From assembly GCA_900491605.1 (NCBI GenBank), contig UESW01003900.1:626932-690931 (forward strand): a DNA stretch of 64,000 bases, written 5' to 3'. This document shows, piece after piece, positions 23,539 to 33,964 of the stretch (positions are counted from its first letter, which is position 1; each line of letters opens with the position of its first letter). The stretch comes from Calamus simplicifolius (taxonomy: Eukaryota; Streptophyta; Magnoliopsida; Arecales; Arecaceae). The position numbers and the translations under genes were made by a program. The notes beneath the pieces were generated by a model. The model saw nothing but the letters and a program-made list of their open reading frames with translations. It had not been told where the DNA came from and made no database searches.

Positions 23539-23719
23539 TCTTTGTGTTTACCGTGTCTCCTTTATCTCTATCTCTATCTCTATCTTATTGATTGCATTTT
23601 ATTTTTGCATCTGCATTCACTTTCACTCACACTAAGCAAACAAATATTTCAAATGATTTAAATTTTTTTAAAAGAACCCAATTCACCCCCCCCCTCTTGG
23701 GTTGTCATCTGGGCCAACA

Positions 23720-24249
23720 ATTTTACATACCAAATCAGAATTAGTATAAGTCTTACCAAGACTTTTTAGACCATTTATAATATCAGTGAATCTATTGTAC
23801 ATGCATGTGATAGTTTCAGTTTGTTCCATGCTAAACAATTCATATTTGTGCACTAAGATATTAATTTTAGACTCTTTAACTTGATTAGTACCCTCATGGG
23901 TAATTTCTAGTCTATCCCAAATTTTTTCTACGGAAATACATGTAGAAATTCTATTAAATTCATTAGCATCTAAAGCACAATATAAAACATTCATGGCTTT
24001 TACATTAAGCTGAGCCATTTTCCTATCATTCTCATTCAAATCCCTTTCGGGTTTAGGAACTATTGAACAATCTACTAAGTGTGTGGGTGTGCTAGGTCCA
24101 TTAGTGATTACACTCCATAGTTTATAATCTAAAACTTGAATAAAAATTCTCATTCTAGCTTTCCAATAAGAATAATTTGAACCATTAAATAAAAGAGATC
24201 TATTTGTGGATTGACCTTCAGCAAATGAAGATCCAACTTGAGCTGCCAT
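23720..24249 (-). pseudogene. gag: Element B gag N-terminal half
   Basis: Starts at ATG 24249 (MAAQVGSSFAEG) soon after the primer site. It shows the copia gag opening LLFNGSNYSYWKARMRIFI, IWDRLEITHEGT and TCMYNRFTDIINGLKSLG. The frame is open to the solo LTR E, where gag is cut. It is close to the element C gag. Confidence 0.92.
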
Positions 24250-24296
24250 TTGGATCTTTATCTCTTGATTGTTAGATCAAATAAAAAATGAGTACT

Positions 24297-24310
24297 AGCT
24301 TTGATACCAA
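24297..24310 (-). other. Degenerate tRNA-Met primer binding site of element B
   Basis: On minus TTGGTATCAAAGCT, the initiator tRNA-Met complement with changes at the 3' side, next to the 5' LTR. Confidence 0.75.
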
Positions 24311-24313
24311 TTG

Positions 24314-25895
24314 TGTTGGCCCAGATGGCAACCCAAGAGGGGGGGGGGGGGGGGGTGAATTGGGTTCTTTAAAAAATTTAGCTTTTTAAAACTAAGTGCT
24401 CTAATATGAAAGTGCTTAAGTGCAATGTATAGATAAATGCTAAACACAAACAAATGAGATAGAGAGAGACAAAGAGACAAAGCACGGCAAACACAAAGAT
24501 TTTATAGTGGTTTGGTATATCTAACACCTACATCCACTCCCAAGCTTCACTTGGGTCCACACTATAATCCACTTGATTACAGCCGAGTTGTTTTACAAGC
24601 TCACAACTCAAAACTTATTATTTCTCCCGGGATCACAATGAACCCAGCTGATTTTTTGGGCTCACCAGCACAAAACCAAACCACAAGCTATCCTTAGCTT
24701 GTCCCGAGGTATACTACCTCCAGTAATTCAATCCCCTGATTGAATTAGCTAAAAATAGTGAAAAATAGAGTTTTGAATTAACAGCAGCTCCTCAAATGAG
24801 CAAATATACAATAAAATACACAAAGGTAAGAAAAGCCTGTTTGAAGCGATTTGGAAGTGAGCTTTTCTTCTTTTTCTCTTTTCCTCTTCTCCTTTGAAGG
24901 ATTGAATCAGGCTTCAGCTCAGATTCTTTACAAAAAATCGCAGTTGAGAAGTTGAGGATTTTGGGGCTTTTTGTTTTCTCTCTTCAAATGTTGAAAATCT
25001 CTTGGATTTGATCTTGAGAAGCTTTTAGATTTCTCTTTGAACTCTCTGAGATTGATGGACTTAAGCTCAGAGTTTTTCCTTTGATTTCACTCTCAGGATT
25101 TTTTGATTTTTCACAAAATATTTCTCTTTTTTCGTTCTTCTCTTCACTTCTCTTTTTTTTTAACTAGACGAATCTCCTTTTTATAGACTTCAATCCAAGG
25201 TTAGGTGGAAAATGTAGCCGTTACAGAGTGGTTGGCTTGCGTCTACACACAAAGAAAAATAGTCGTTAGAGATTAGGTAGAAAAATCTTACCGTTGGAGT
25301 CCGTTCTGACATTTGAAAAATCCACTCCTGACAGGTTGGAGTCGGCTCCAACTTTTAAGGTGTTGGCTCCAGATCGTGGTGTCCAAAAATAGTAATAAGA
25401 AGTTGTTGAGGAGTCGACTCCGAAAAAGTTAAGTGTCGGCTCGGCGATTTTGGGAGTCGGCTCCGGAATCCAAGAGTGCCGGCTCCAACAATGTCCACAA
25501 AAACACGTTCTCTGTATCTCAGGTTGGAGTCGGCTCTAGAAACTCAGGTGTCGACTCCCGATCTTCAGGTGTTGGCTCTGGAAACTAATGCAGAAAGCAC
25601 TTCTTTGTATCTCAGGTTGGAGTTGGCTATGAAACTGTAGGTGTCGACTCCGGACCATGCCAAAATTCCAGAAAAGTTCTGATATGCCCTGGGGTCGGCT
25701 CCTGACTGTTTGGGTGTCGACTCTAAGTTTTGAACTTACAAATTTTCTTTTCAATTTTGATTCAAAACTTATTTTCCTATACCTTTTGACTGACTGAACA
25801 TTTTTAATGCTAGAAACACTTCGTAAATTTATCAAAAACATAATGAATATACTCATGTCTTTTGTTAATCATCAAAATCAATACTTGGGTCAACA
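24314..25895 (-). repeat. 5' LTR of element B
   Basis: 1582 bp, TGTTGGCCC ... GGGTCAACA on plus. It has a G tract of 17 near its edge, TATA box CTATAAAAAGGAG on minus at about 25175-25187 and a palindrome array (GGAGTCGGCTCC, GGTGTCGACTCC variants) at about 25290-25730. Confidence 0.92.
24514..24555 (-). other. Paired stem-loop of LTR B
   Basis: On minus stem 1 (24539-24555) CCCAAG/CTTGGG with loop TGAAG. Stem 2 (24514-24528) GGTGT/ATACC with one G-U pair. About 225 nt from the LTR end. Confidence 0.65.
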
Positions 25896-26159
25896 ACTTT
25901 ATTTTTCATTATTAATATTTCTTTACTGTGTAATTATCTTGCTTTTCTTTAGTATTCTTGCTACAAGTCAAAGATTGCTTGGGAAATATTAAATCCTAAC
26001 TAAAATCCCATCAGATAACTGAATATTAGTTAGTAACTTGGCTATTTTAGCCCATAAACCCTTAGGAGGAAACATTGATAAGCGTAAGACCGTTGGTAAA
26101 CGTAAGACCCGAATGGAAGGGCAGTGTTTCCGACAGTGTTCCCATCATCCCTGAGAGAA

Positions 26160-27403
26160 ATGTGGATTAAATAATCAAGAAATTAACTAAGATTCAGAAA
26201 CCTGGTGAGATACAAAAGCTAGTAATTAATGATCCCGAAGATCAAGACTTTTATCAAGAAAACATAAACATACTAACCGAGTCTGCATCCAAGATTGAAG
26301 CAGACTTAGCAAATAATAAGATCCCAGCCATTAAGTATAGTCAAATTTATAAAAAAGGAAGCTTTGACTTCTTAGAAGACTGTAGAATTAAGTCTGCAGA
26401 ACACAGTCTACCCATTAGTTTAGAAAATGGTCAAACCAGCATTAGGCTACTTTGACAGGAGGACCTCTAGTCATTTACAACTAGATTTAAGTACCTTCAT
26501 ATAGCAGCTATCATTGCTATTATCCCAAACCACAGAATGGGCTTAGACAAACCAATATTCATAGCCCTCAAGGATGGCCGCTTTCATGAGGCCAAGGATG
26601 CAGCACTGAGCATCATAAGCACCAACATAAGTGAGGGACCGATTTACTTCGAAAACTATCCCAATCTCAGTACAGAAATAGATAGAGCGATAAAAAACCT
26701 TTTGGTAATCGACATTAAGATGTCAGGTTATGAGAACAATGAACCAGGATTTAATCCCCTCAGCTTAGTATACAAAATAGTTTATAAGATGATGACAACC
26801 AGAGTAAATGCTAAAGGAATAAAGAAAACTCCAAAGGGACAAACGTTATTCCTAGCCACAAATAGTAAACACCAATCAATAATACCCCAAATGTATAATT
26901 GGAAGGAGGTAGAAATAAAAGACAATTGGACACTGAAACAAGTACAACCTCTTAGAAGATCAGTTAGACAAAATCAAATGATTAATGAAATTACAAAGGA
27001 TGATAAGGGAAATGTCAATTATAGCTTCAAGAGGTCCTATAGCTTAAGAAAACCTAATATAGAGATAGAAGAAGTCAGCAACACAAGTGTCAAAAATCTA
27101 AAGCTTAAAGGAGTCAACCTAGAATCTAATGTCCCAAACCTATTCTATGAAGACACAGACTATTCTCCGACTCACTCCCAGATGATGGATGAAATTCCAA
27201 AATAATTAAACATGATTTCGAAGAGATTTGAAATCAATAAGGATAAGATCAAAACAGAATTCTTAGCAGAATGCAATAAACCCAAAGTCAGATGGCTTTG
27301 GAAAGAAACAAGCCCAGAAATCAGAGAGGAGTTAAAACAAGAATATTACAGTTTCATGAACCTAAACCAATTAGAGATTCGTTATTTCACATGGCTAGAA
27401 TAG
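26160..27403 (+). pseudogene. EPRV copy 1: movement-protein-like region
   Basis: Remains of the N-terminal part of the main polyprotein. The longest open piece is 26537-27205, followed in another frame by 27212-27403. A segment with FIALKDGRFHEAKDAALS and the downstream beta-rich stretch sits where caulimovirids encode a 30K-type cell-to-cell movement protein, so this is a positional and weak sequence call. The start region (near 26163) carries an early stop, and another lies near 26453. Confidence 0.5.
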
Positions 27404-28100
27404 ATGTGTACAAATAAGGAAATTACGGACAAATATCCTTTCAAATACATAGAAATAGTCTGGAAAACCACCGACAATAGAGAGATCAACTCAGAACATA
27501 TTCCTTTAGAAGAATGTCAAGTTAACTACAAGAATCGAACGATAATTGCCTCTCGTCTAAAATATCTTAAACCAGAAGGTGAACAAATAGATCAGTTAGC
27601 CACCAACAGTAAAGTTAGAAAGACAATCCAACAGAATAACTATAGTAACCAACTTTTACATACAATGTCAGGTTAGTTAAACCGAATAGAAAAAAGTCTC
27701 ACCAAAGAACATGAAGATTCTAAGATTATCCAAGAAATAAGGATGCAAAAACCCATCTTCCAGATAGATAGTAGTTGGAAAAAAGATTTTAGAAGCAAAG
27801 AAGATAGGATCGTAGATAAATTAACAAGTAAACTTAAAGAAATTAGATTAAATATGATATCAGCCCAGGAATCATCAGATGATCACATTAATAAAATTTA
27901 GAAATATGGAAAACAACCATATTATTATACTCAGAAAAATTATTATCCTAGGCCAACCCCTCCAAATATTCTGTTTGAAGAAAGAAAATACTTTAAGAAA
28001 GAAGTTTACAGTAGCGATGTAGTCTATGAATGGAATATAGACGACATATCAGAAAGAGAAATTTGGAACCTTTTATTAGAAATAACCATGGCCACAGGAG
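27404..28100 (+). pseudogene. EPRV copy 1: linker between movement-protein and coat regions
   Basis: Charged, Lys/Glu-rich frame (27404-27676 and further pieces) with no motif I recognise. Stops at 27674-27676 and near 27899 interrupt it. In copy 2 the same region is 35218-35880. Confidence 0.45.
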
Positions 28101-29320
28101 CCCAGAGGGCTGCGAACAACAATGAAGAAAACTATGTAAAAATATTAGTTCAAGGATTTTTCGGACAATTAGAAGGATGGTGGGCTAGATATCTCACCTA
28201 GGAAGAAAGAATAGAGACAATAACCAGCAGAAAAATCATAATTAAACCAAACTCCTCAGCAACCTCAGAAGAACCTAATGGCACGAAAATCCTAATCCAT
28301 GCAATCTACAGACATTTTATAGGATCAAAAGATCAAAAACAAGAAAGTAATAAAATGCTCTTAATGAGACTTAGGTGTCCAAAGATGCAAGATTTTAGAT
28401 GCTATAATGACATTTTTCTCTGTAGAGTTCTAGAAAGGGAAGATTGTAAATCCCCTTTCTGGAAAGAAAAATTTATCTCAGGATTATATAGTCTATTCTC
28501 AGAAAAGGTAAATGAGGCATTAACAAAAGAATGTGGAGGAAGAATTGAATGGGAAAAAGTTACTTATGGAGACATCTGTAGTATCATCAAAAGAACGGCA
28601 CTAAGAATGTGCACAGAAATGAAACTACAGTCCAAGTTAAAGAGAGATGAAATTATGACAAGAAAGGAACTTGGTGGGTTTTGTGAACAATATGGCTATG
28701 AAATCCTTGTCCCTCCTTCAAAGGAAAAAAGAAGGAGAAGGATGAAGTATTCTAAATATTATAAATCTAAACCTAGGCAAAGAGATTTTTATGATAGAAG
28801 AGAGAGAAGGCCTAGAAACCTAGAACGAAGAAAATTCACTCATTGGAAAGAGAAAAGACCAGAATTCAGGCCCAAACAAAAGAAAAGCCCGACCTGCTTT
28901 AAGTGTGGAAAGAAGGGACATTATTGCAATAAATGCAAAAAAATCTCCCAAATCCAAGAGTTAGAGATAATAGACGAACAGAAGAAGAAAATATTAGAAA
29001 TCATAATATCAGACAGTGAGGAAAACTCATGTTCTTTCTCAAAATATAGTACAATAGAAGACAAGATCAAGCTAATAGAAGAAGAAAGTGAGAGTTCTTC
29101 AGAAGTAGAAGAATCATCTTCAGAAGAGATAGATGGAATTAATCTATTTAAATGTACAGAAAAACTCAAGATTAATATGATAAGAAACAAAAAGAGATTG
29201 ATGATCCAGAATTAAGGAAGGACTATATAGAAAAACTTAAGAAAGAATTACAACCTAGACCCAGGAAAGAAATATTAAGTATACCTAAAATAATCAAAGA
29301 AAAGGAATAAGAAGAAAAAA
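28100..29320 (+). pseudogene. EPRV copy 1: coat-protein region with CCHC knuckle
   Basis: Open piece 28355-29215 (286 codons). A helical core precedes a very basic Arg/Lys stretch and a zinc knuckle (CFKCGKKGHYCNKC, near 28890-28935) with all four ligands, followed by an acidic Ser/Glu-rich tail. Basic region plus CCHC and acidic tail is typical of caulimovirid coat proteins, which package the DNA genome. A stop near 28201 cuts the upstream part. Confidence 0.72.
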
Positions 29321-29479
29321 TTAGGGCAGATCCAATTTGCCAGCTCAGAAAGGAAATTGAATAGATAAAACATGAAATCGGAATACTAAAATCAGAGATA
29401 GGTGAACTAAAAACACCAGACAAAGGAAAAGAGATTCCCCAAGAAATAGAAACAGAATCTGAACAAGATAATTATTTAA

Positions 29480-29860
29480 ACAAAATCACGACAATAGAAA
29501 CACAAAAATGGTATATTAAAATCACCCTAACCGTTGGAAATGAAAATAGAGAAGTTTGTGCCCTTGTTGATTTAGGGGCAGACATGAATTGCATGCCAAG
29601 AGGATTGTTCCCGAAAGGTTATTATAAGAAAACATCAACAGACCTTTATACAAAAAACAATGAAAGCCTTGAAGTTAAATATAAAATCCCAAATGTACAC
29701 ATATGCTAAGAAAACATTTGCTTTAAAACAACCTTCATCATAGTCAATAATATTCATACAATCATCCTAGGAACACCATTTCTGACACTCCTTTATGGGA
29801 TGAAGATTAATGAAGAAGGAATAACCACCTATTTTCTAGGAAAACCAATCACTTTTAGAT
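29480..29860 (+). pseudogene. EPRV copy 1: aspartic protease region
   Basis: Retroviral-type aspartic protease with the active-site region near 29560-29600. The motif reads DLGAD in this copy, whereas copies 2 and 3 have DSGA, so the catalytic triad is altered here. The ILGTPF-like segment near 29765 is the second conserved patch. A stop at 29707-29709 lies between them. Confidence 0.75.
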
Positions 29861-30059
29861 TTATAAACCCCATACGAACCAAAGAAGTTAGCTTACTAAA
29901 GGACCTCAGCATCCAAAAAATGCAGTCCTTAGAAAATAAGGAGCAACAACTTCTGAACCTTAAAGAAGAATTTAAAATAAATAGAATAGAAAACCAATTA
30001 CAGATAGAATTATGGAAAAATAAAATAAAAGAAATTCAAGAAAAAATAGAAAAAGAATT

Positions 30060-31483
30060 ATGCAGTCAAAACCTCATAGTCTTTTGGAATGTAAAGAAAG
30101 ATCAGGTCTCCTTACTGTACATTAAAAATTCCAGAGAAACCGAAATTCCTACAAAGGCAAGGCCTATACAAATGAATCTAGAACTACTAGAATATTGCAA
30201 AAAGGAGATAGCAAGCCTCTTAAATAACAAACTTATCAGACCAAGTAAGTTTTTGTGGTCATGTTCAGCCTTTTATATTTAGAAAGCCTCAGAACTAGAA
30301 AGAGGAACACCCAGACTAGTCATAAATTATAAGCCTTTAAATAAAGTTTTAGAATGGATTAGATACCTTATACCTAATAAAAGGACTTGTTGTCTAGGCT
30401 ATATAATGCAAGAATATTATCAAAATTTGACATGAAATCAGGATTTTGGCAAGTCCAGCAGATCACTGAAATAGATAGATATAAGATAACCTTTACAGTA
30501 CCCTTCGGACATTATGAATGGAACGTAATGCCCTTTGGATTAAAGAATGCCCCTAGTAAATTTCAGAATATGATGAACGAAATCTTTAATCAATATACTC
30601 AATTTATAATTGTTTACATCGATGATGTCCTTATCTTTCTTAGAAGACCTAGGACAACATGTTAAGCATATCAGGCTCTTTCATAACTTAGCAAAACAAA
30701 ATGGGTTAGTAATCTCAGTACCCAAGATAAAAATCTTCCAAACTAGAATTAGATTCTTAGGACACTATATCTTCTAGGGGACTATTAAGCCCATTGAAAG
30801 GTCAATAGAGTTCGCTGACAATTTCCCAGACGAAATCAGGCAAAAAACCCAACTGCAAAGATTTCTAGGGTACATAAATTATGTAGCAGATTTTATTCCA
30901 AATATTAGAATTATCCTGGAACCTTTGTCGCCCAACTGAGGAAAAGAAAAATCGATTGGACAGAAAAGAGACACAAGTTGTTAGAAAGGTAAAAGCCTTA
31001 GTCAAAACTCTCCCTTGCCTAGGGCTACTCAATCCGACAGCCTTGGTCATCGTAGAAACAGATGCCTCAGACATAGGATTTGGAGGAATCCTCAAACAGA
31101 AGATCAAAGATAAAGAAACCTTAGTTAAATACCATTCAGGAATCTGGAATAATACCCAAGAAAATTATAGCACAGTAAAAAAGTAAGTTTCAGCAATCGT
31201 CTCTTCTATTCAGAAATTTCAAGATGATTTGTATTTCAAAAAGTTTCTACTCAGAATTGACTGTAAACCAGCAAAAGAAATCCTAGAAAAGTTTATTAAA
31301 AATCTTGTTTCAAAACAGATTTTCGCCAGATGGCAAGCAGTTTTATCCGTATTTGATTTTGAAATTGAGTTTCAGAAAGGAACAAAAAATTGTCTGGCAG
31401 ACTTTCTGACCCGAGAATTTCTTATAGAAAAAACAAGATGTCAGAAAAACCCCGGACCAAATCCTCTTATGCCAAACCAATAA
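30060..31483 (+). pseudogene. EPRV copy 1: reverse transcriptase and RNase H
   Basis: RT landmarks in order: KFDMKSGFWQVQ, PFGHYEWNVMPFGLKNAP, and the catalytic IVYIDDVLIF near 30610-30640. The RNase H part has ETDASDIGFGGIL (near 31060) and the C-terminal ADFLTREF (near 31405). Open pieces are 29800-30282, 30387-30665, 30956-31186 and 31229-31483. Stops and frame changes near 30280, 30640, 30775, 30930 and 31184 break it. No integrase follows. Confidence 0.88.
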
Positions 31484-32640
31484 CCTTGGTACCCTTCTCA
31501 GCACTTGCACCTCTCAGTAACTGATACACAGTCTTAGCGTCACCCTCTCAAAGTTACTTCCAAGTCACCAAAAAATGGTCTCCTCCTAGTCCTAGTATTA
31601 CACCCGAACATATCAAATCCAGCCCAAACAAACAACCTTCTTTTAACCCTTATTTCAATAAAAATTGCTCCTTGACAATCAGACAACTAGAAAAGGATGA
31701 AGTAGATGACACCAGAAACCCTAAACTATTCAGAATTTTTCCCTCAGTCAATGAAAAAATTGTCTAGTATCATCTACCTAGAGGTTACCAAAATACTTTG
31801 AAGACACAAGAGTATTATGAGTTTATCCTCGTAGATACAGACTCAGCAGATGTGACCCATAAACCAGAACAAAACTCAGAAACAGTAGCCTACTCCAAGT
31901 GTAAAATCAAAAAATTCATTACAAAAGAAGAATGGGGAAACTCATACAAAGCCAGAACATTTTCCCAGAGGTATTCACCCTCTCAGTATAACTACTTCGA
32001 CTATCAAGAAGCATGGTATTAAGCATTCTACCTCAGACCCACAGACCATAGCTGGTTCTTCAGCTTCTGCCAGAAATTCATCAAGAAAATCCCGAGTTGG
32101 ACTTATCAGTGGTGGGTTTACTTTGGGTTAACCAAAGACATACTTTCAGAATCAACACAGAAAGGATGGAACTATTTCCATGAGAACCTGAAAACAACAT
32201 TCTATGAAAACAAATACTTAATGTTTATAGTTGAATTCCACGTCCCAAGGATTGTGGGATGGGATTTGGCTATCAGTTCATCCCTGGACCACCAGTTCCC
32301 TTTAACATTGGAAAGAAGATTTAGAATTAAGTCATGGAAGAATTTCCAATTTGGAGAATGATTATCAGCCAGTAACATCAGCAAGTGGCTCATTACTTAT
32401 GATAATCTCAGATAATTTTTTAAAATAGAAAAAAGTACAGTTCCTCCATCAGCAGCCAAAACTCGTAGTAAAAGAGAACCGAAGAAAAAATTACTTAATA
32501 AAATATCCCAATTAGGGGACTCAGATGAAGATGAAGACATTGGATCATCACAACCAGCACTTACAAACCAGATATGTTTGCAAGATGCTCAGGATCCTTA
32601 TGAGGATTACAACATAATGTAATCCATCATACCCTACAGA
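31438..32640 (+). pseudogene. EPRV copy 1: second ORF, unknown function
   Basis: Begins at ATG 31438-31440, overlapping the RNase H end by about 46 nt in another frame. A Pro/Ser-rich N-terminus leads to a conserved domain with YYEFILVDTDSAD, SWFFSFCQKF, WWVYFGLTKDIL and IVGWDLAIS, then an acidic tail. It is shared by all three copies, so it belonged to the viral genome. I do not recognise the family. Stops near 31766 and 32020, among others, break it. Confidence 0.6.
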
Positions 32641-32830
32641 CAGCCAGTACTCTTTATCGACAGTCATCAGACCTTATCCTCAAGGCATCTCTCAGCAATT
32701 TACGCATGTGAAACTCCAGTCCTTCTGCTAACAGTCAGTACACTCTATCGATAGCAATCGAGGCCTTATCCTCAAGGCATCTCTCAACAGTTCACACATG
32801 TAAAGCTCTAGTCTCTCTGTCGAAAACCAC
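32640..32830 (+). repeat. About 91-bp tandem duplication in EPRV 3' region
   Basis: Two units start at CAGTAC (32645) and CAGTAC (32736). Each holds CTTATCCTCAAGGCATCTCTC. The same duplication occurs in copy 2 (from about 40480) and copy 3 (about 55720-55920), so it is part of the viral genome and possibly a promoter enhancer. Confidence 0.75.
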
Positions 32831-33080
32831 TCAGCACTCAGTATGCCCGTGAAGCTCCATCAACCGTCAGACAGCTTAGCCTCTAGGTCACTATCATGTG
32901 TCAGTCATCCGAGCACTGTCATGAAAAATGACTCAAAAGCTGCCATCCATGTACAGTAGTGCTCAAAACATGGCCTATTATTAGTACACCTCTATCCCTA
33001 GTTTTCAAAACCAGGATCCTTACCCATGGTTTTGTAGTCCCTGGATTTCAGATTTCATTCCAGTTGAAGTCCGAAGGCTC

Positions 33081-33094
33081 AGTCTATAAGAAGG
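33081..33094 (+). promoter_or_regulatory. TATA-like box of EPRV copy 1
   Basis: AGTCTATAAGAAGG lies about 290 bp before the primer site, where a caulimovirid genomic promoter would be. In copy 3 the matching site (near 55476) has lost the TATA. Copy 2 is truncated before this point. Confidence 0.45.
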
Positions 33095-33131
33095 ATAGCC
33101 TCCAGCTTGTGGAAGGCATCCAAAAACTTCA

Positions 33132-33290
33132 TACCAACCAGCCTCCTCAACCAGCCTCACACCAACCAGCCTCCTCAACCAGCCTCACTCCAACCAGCTT
33201 CCTCAACCAGCCTTTCACCAACCAGCCTCGCACCAACCAGCCTCCTCAACCAGCCTCACACCTACCAGCTTCCTCAACATGCCCATTACC
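33132..33290 (+). repeat. 28-bp CCAACCAGCCTCCTCAA repeat in EPRV copy 1
   Basis: Five to six degenerate units between the TATA-like box and the primer site. Copy 3 has only a much reduced version near 55376-55420, so unit number varies between copies. ORFs across it (Asn-Gln-Pro repeats) are by-products. Confidence 0.8.
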
Positions 33291-33374
33291 ATCTAGCCTT
33301 ATAATCATTGCCACTAGTTTACGACTTACCATCAACCTCCAACACCTTCCCTCGGTAGTAGACCAAGCCAGAAA

Positions 33375-33387
33375 TGGTACCAGAGCC
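33375..33387 (+). other. tRNA-Met primer site, junction of EPRV copies 1 and 2
   Basis: TGGTACCAGAGCC, one mismatch from the initiator tRNA-Met complement. In caulimovirids this site defines base 1 of the genome. The inverted copy 3 has the perfect form at 40703-40715. Confidence 0.8.
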
Positions 33388-33964
33388 AAACCCAGGGATT
33401 TAGTCCGTCATCTTTTGTAAAATAGTTGTAAGTTCTAATTTGATTCAATAAGCAAAGCTTTCAGTATTACTCTTCATTTATTTTTCCTTGAATTTTTTTT
33501 CCCCTGGAGTAATAGTATTATATCATGCTTCTTCTGTTTATCTTTAATTTACTATCTTAAGCCCAAAGCATCACACCTCCTGAGCGGATATATGAAAATA
33601 TATCTATGACCCACGGGAATAATGAGCCAAGGCCGAACGTGATCCTATAGGGCTAAGAAATAGTAGGCACCATGATTGGTGACGTCGAATTATTACTGCT
33701 TTGTTTTTCATTATTAATATTTCTTTACTGTGTAATTATCTTGATTTTATTTAGTATTCTTGCTACAAGTCGAAGATTGCTTGAGAAATATTAAATCCTA
33801 ACTAAAATCCCATCAGATAACTAAATATTGGTTAGTAACTTGGCTATTTTAGCCCATAAGACCCTTAGGAGAAAATGCTGGTAAGCATAAGACTGTTGGT
33901 AAACGTAAGACCCGAATGGAAAGGCAGTGTTCCCGGCAGTGTTTCCGTCATCCCTAAGAGAAAT
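33388..33964 (+). other. EPRV leader of copy 2
   Basis: About 580 bp between the primer site and the first long-ORF ATG (33965). It is A/T-rich, with GTGACGTC at 33680-33687 and a few short ORFs. The same sequence begins copy 1 at 25901, where element B cuts it. Confidence 0.65.

Larger units (their letters stand above)
22280..23719 (+). mobile_element. LTR E: solo Sirevirus-like LTR
   Basis: 1440 bp, TGTTGACCC ... GGGCCAACA, flanked by ATTTT at 22275-22279 and 23720-23724, with no internal sequence. It is a product of LTR-LTR recombination, inserted against the orientation of element B. It has a TATA box CTATAAAAAG at 22855-22864, a GTCGACTC palindrome array at about 22450-22730 and an oligo-C run of 9 near the end. 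Confidence 0.94.
1665..25895 (-). mobile_element. Element B: Sirevirus-like Ty1/copia, split by four insertions
   Basis: The pieces are 1665-1685, 9120-11346, 21381-22279 and 23720-25895. Read on minus they give 5' LTR, primer site, gag, zinc knuckles, integrase and the start of RT. The 3' half (RT end, RNase H, 3' LTR) should lie left of LTR D, outside the window. Collinearity with intact-order element C supports joining the pieces, as do the 5-bp target duplications flanking A (AATTC), C (TTTTG) and E (ATTTT). The bases beyond the 5' LTR (25896-25900, ACTTT) correspond to GCTTT in EPRV copy 2 (33698-33702), so B probably inserted into an EPRV leader. Confidence 0.85.
25901..33374 (+). mobile_element. 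Endogenous pararetrovirus copy 1 (caulimovirid)
   Basis: A pararetrovirus-type genome with no LTR and no integrase. The order is leader, movement-protein-like region, coat-protein region with CCHC knuckle, aspartic protease, RT, RNase H, overlapping second ORF, and promoter region with repeats. It ends at a tRNA-Met primer site that also opens copy 2. Matching points (for example CATTATTAAT at 25907 and 33709) are 7802 bp apart, which gives the genome unit. Many stops and frameshifts break it. Layout and size recall endogenous florendo-type caulimovirids, but the genus is inference. Confidence 0.82.

Noticed and set aside
33107..33420. Pro/Gln/Asn-rich ORFs of 65-153 codons
   Set aside because: They are translations of the 28-bp minisatellite in the EPRV 3' region.
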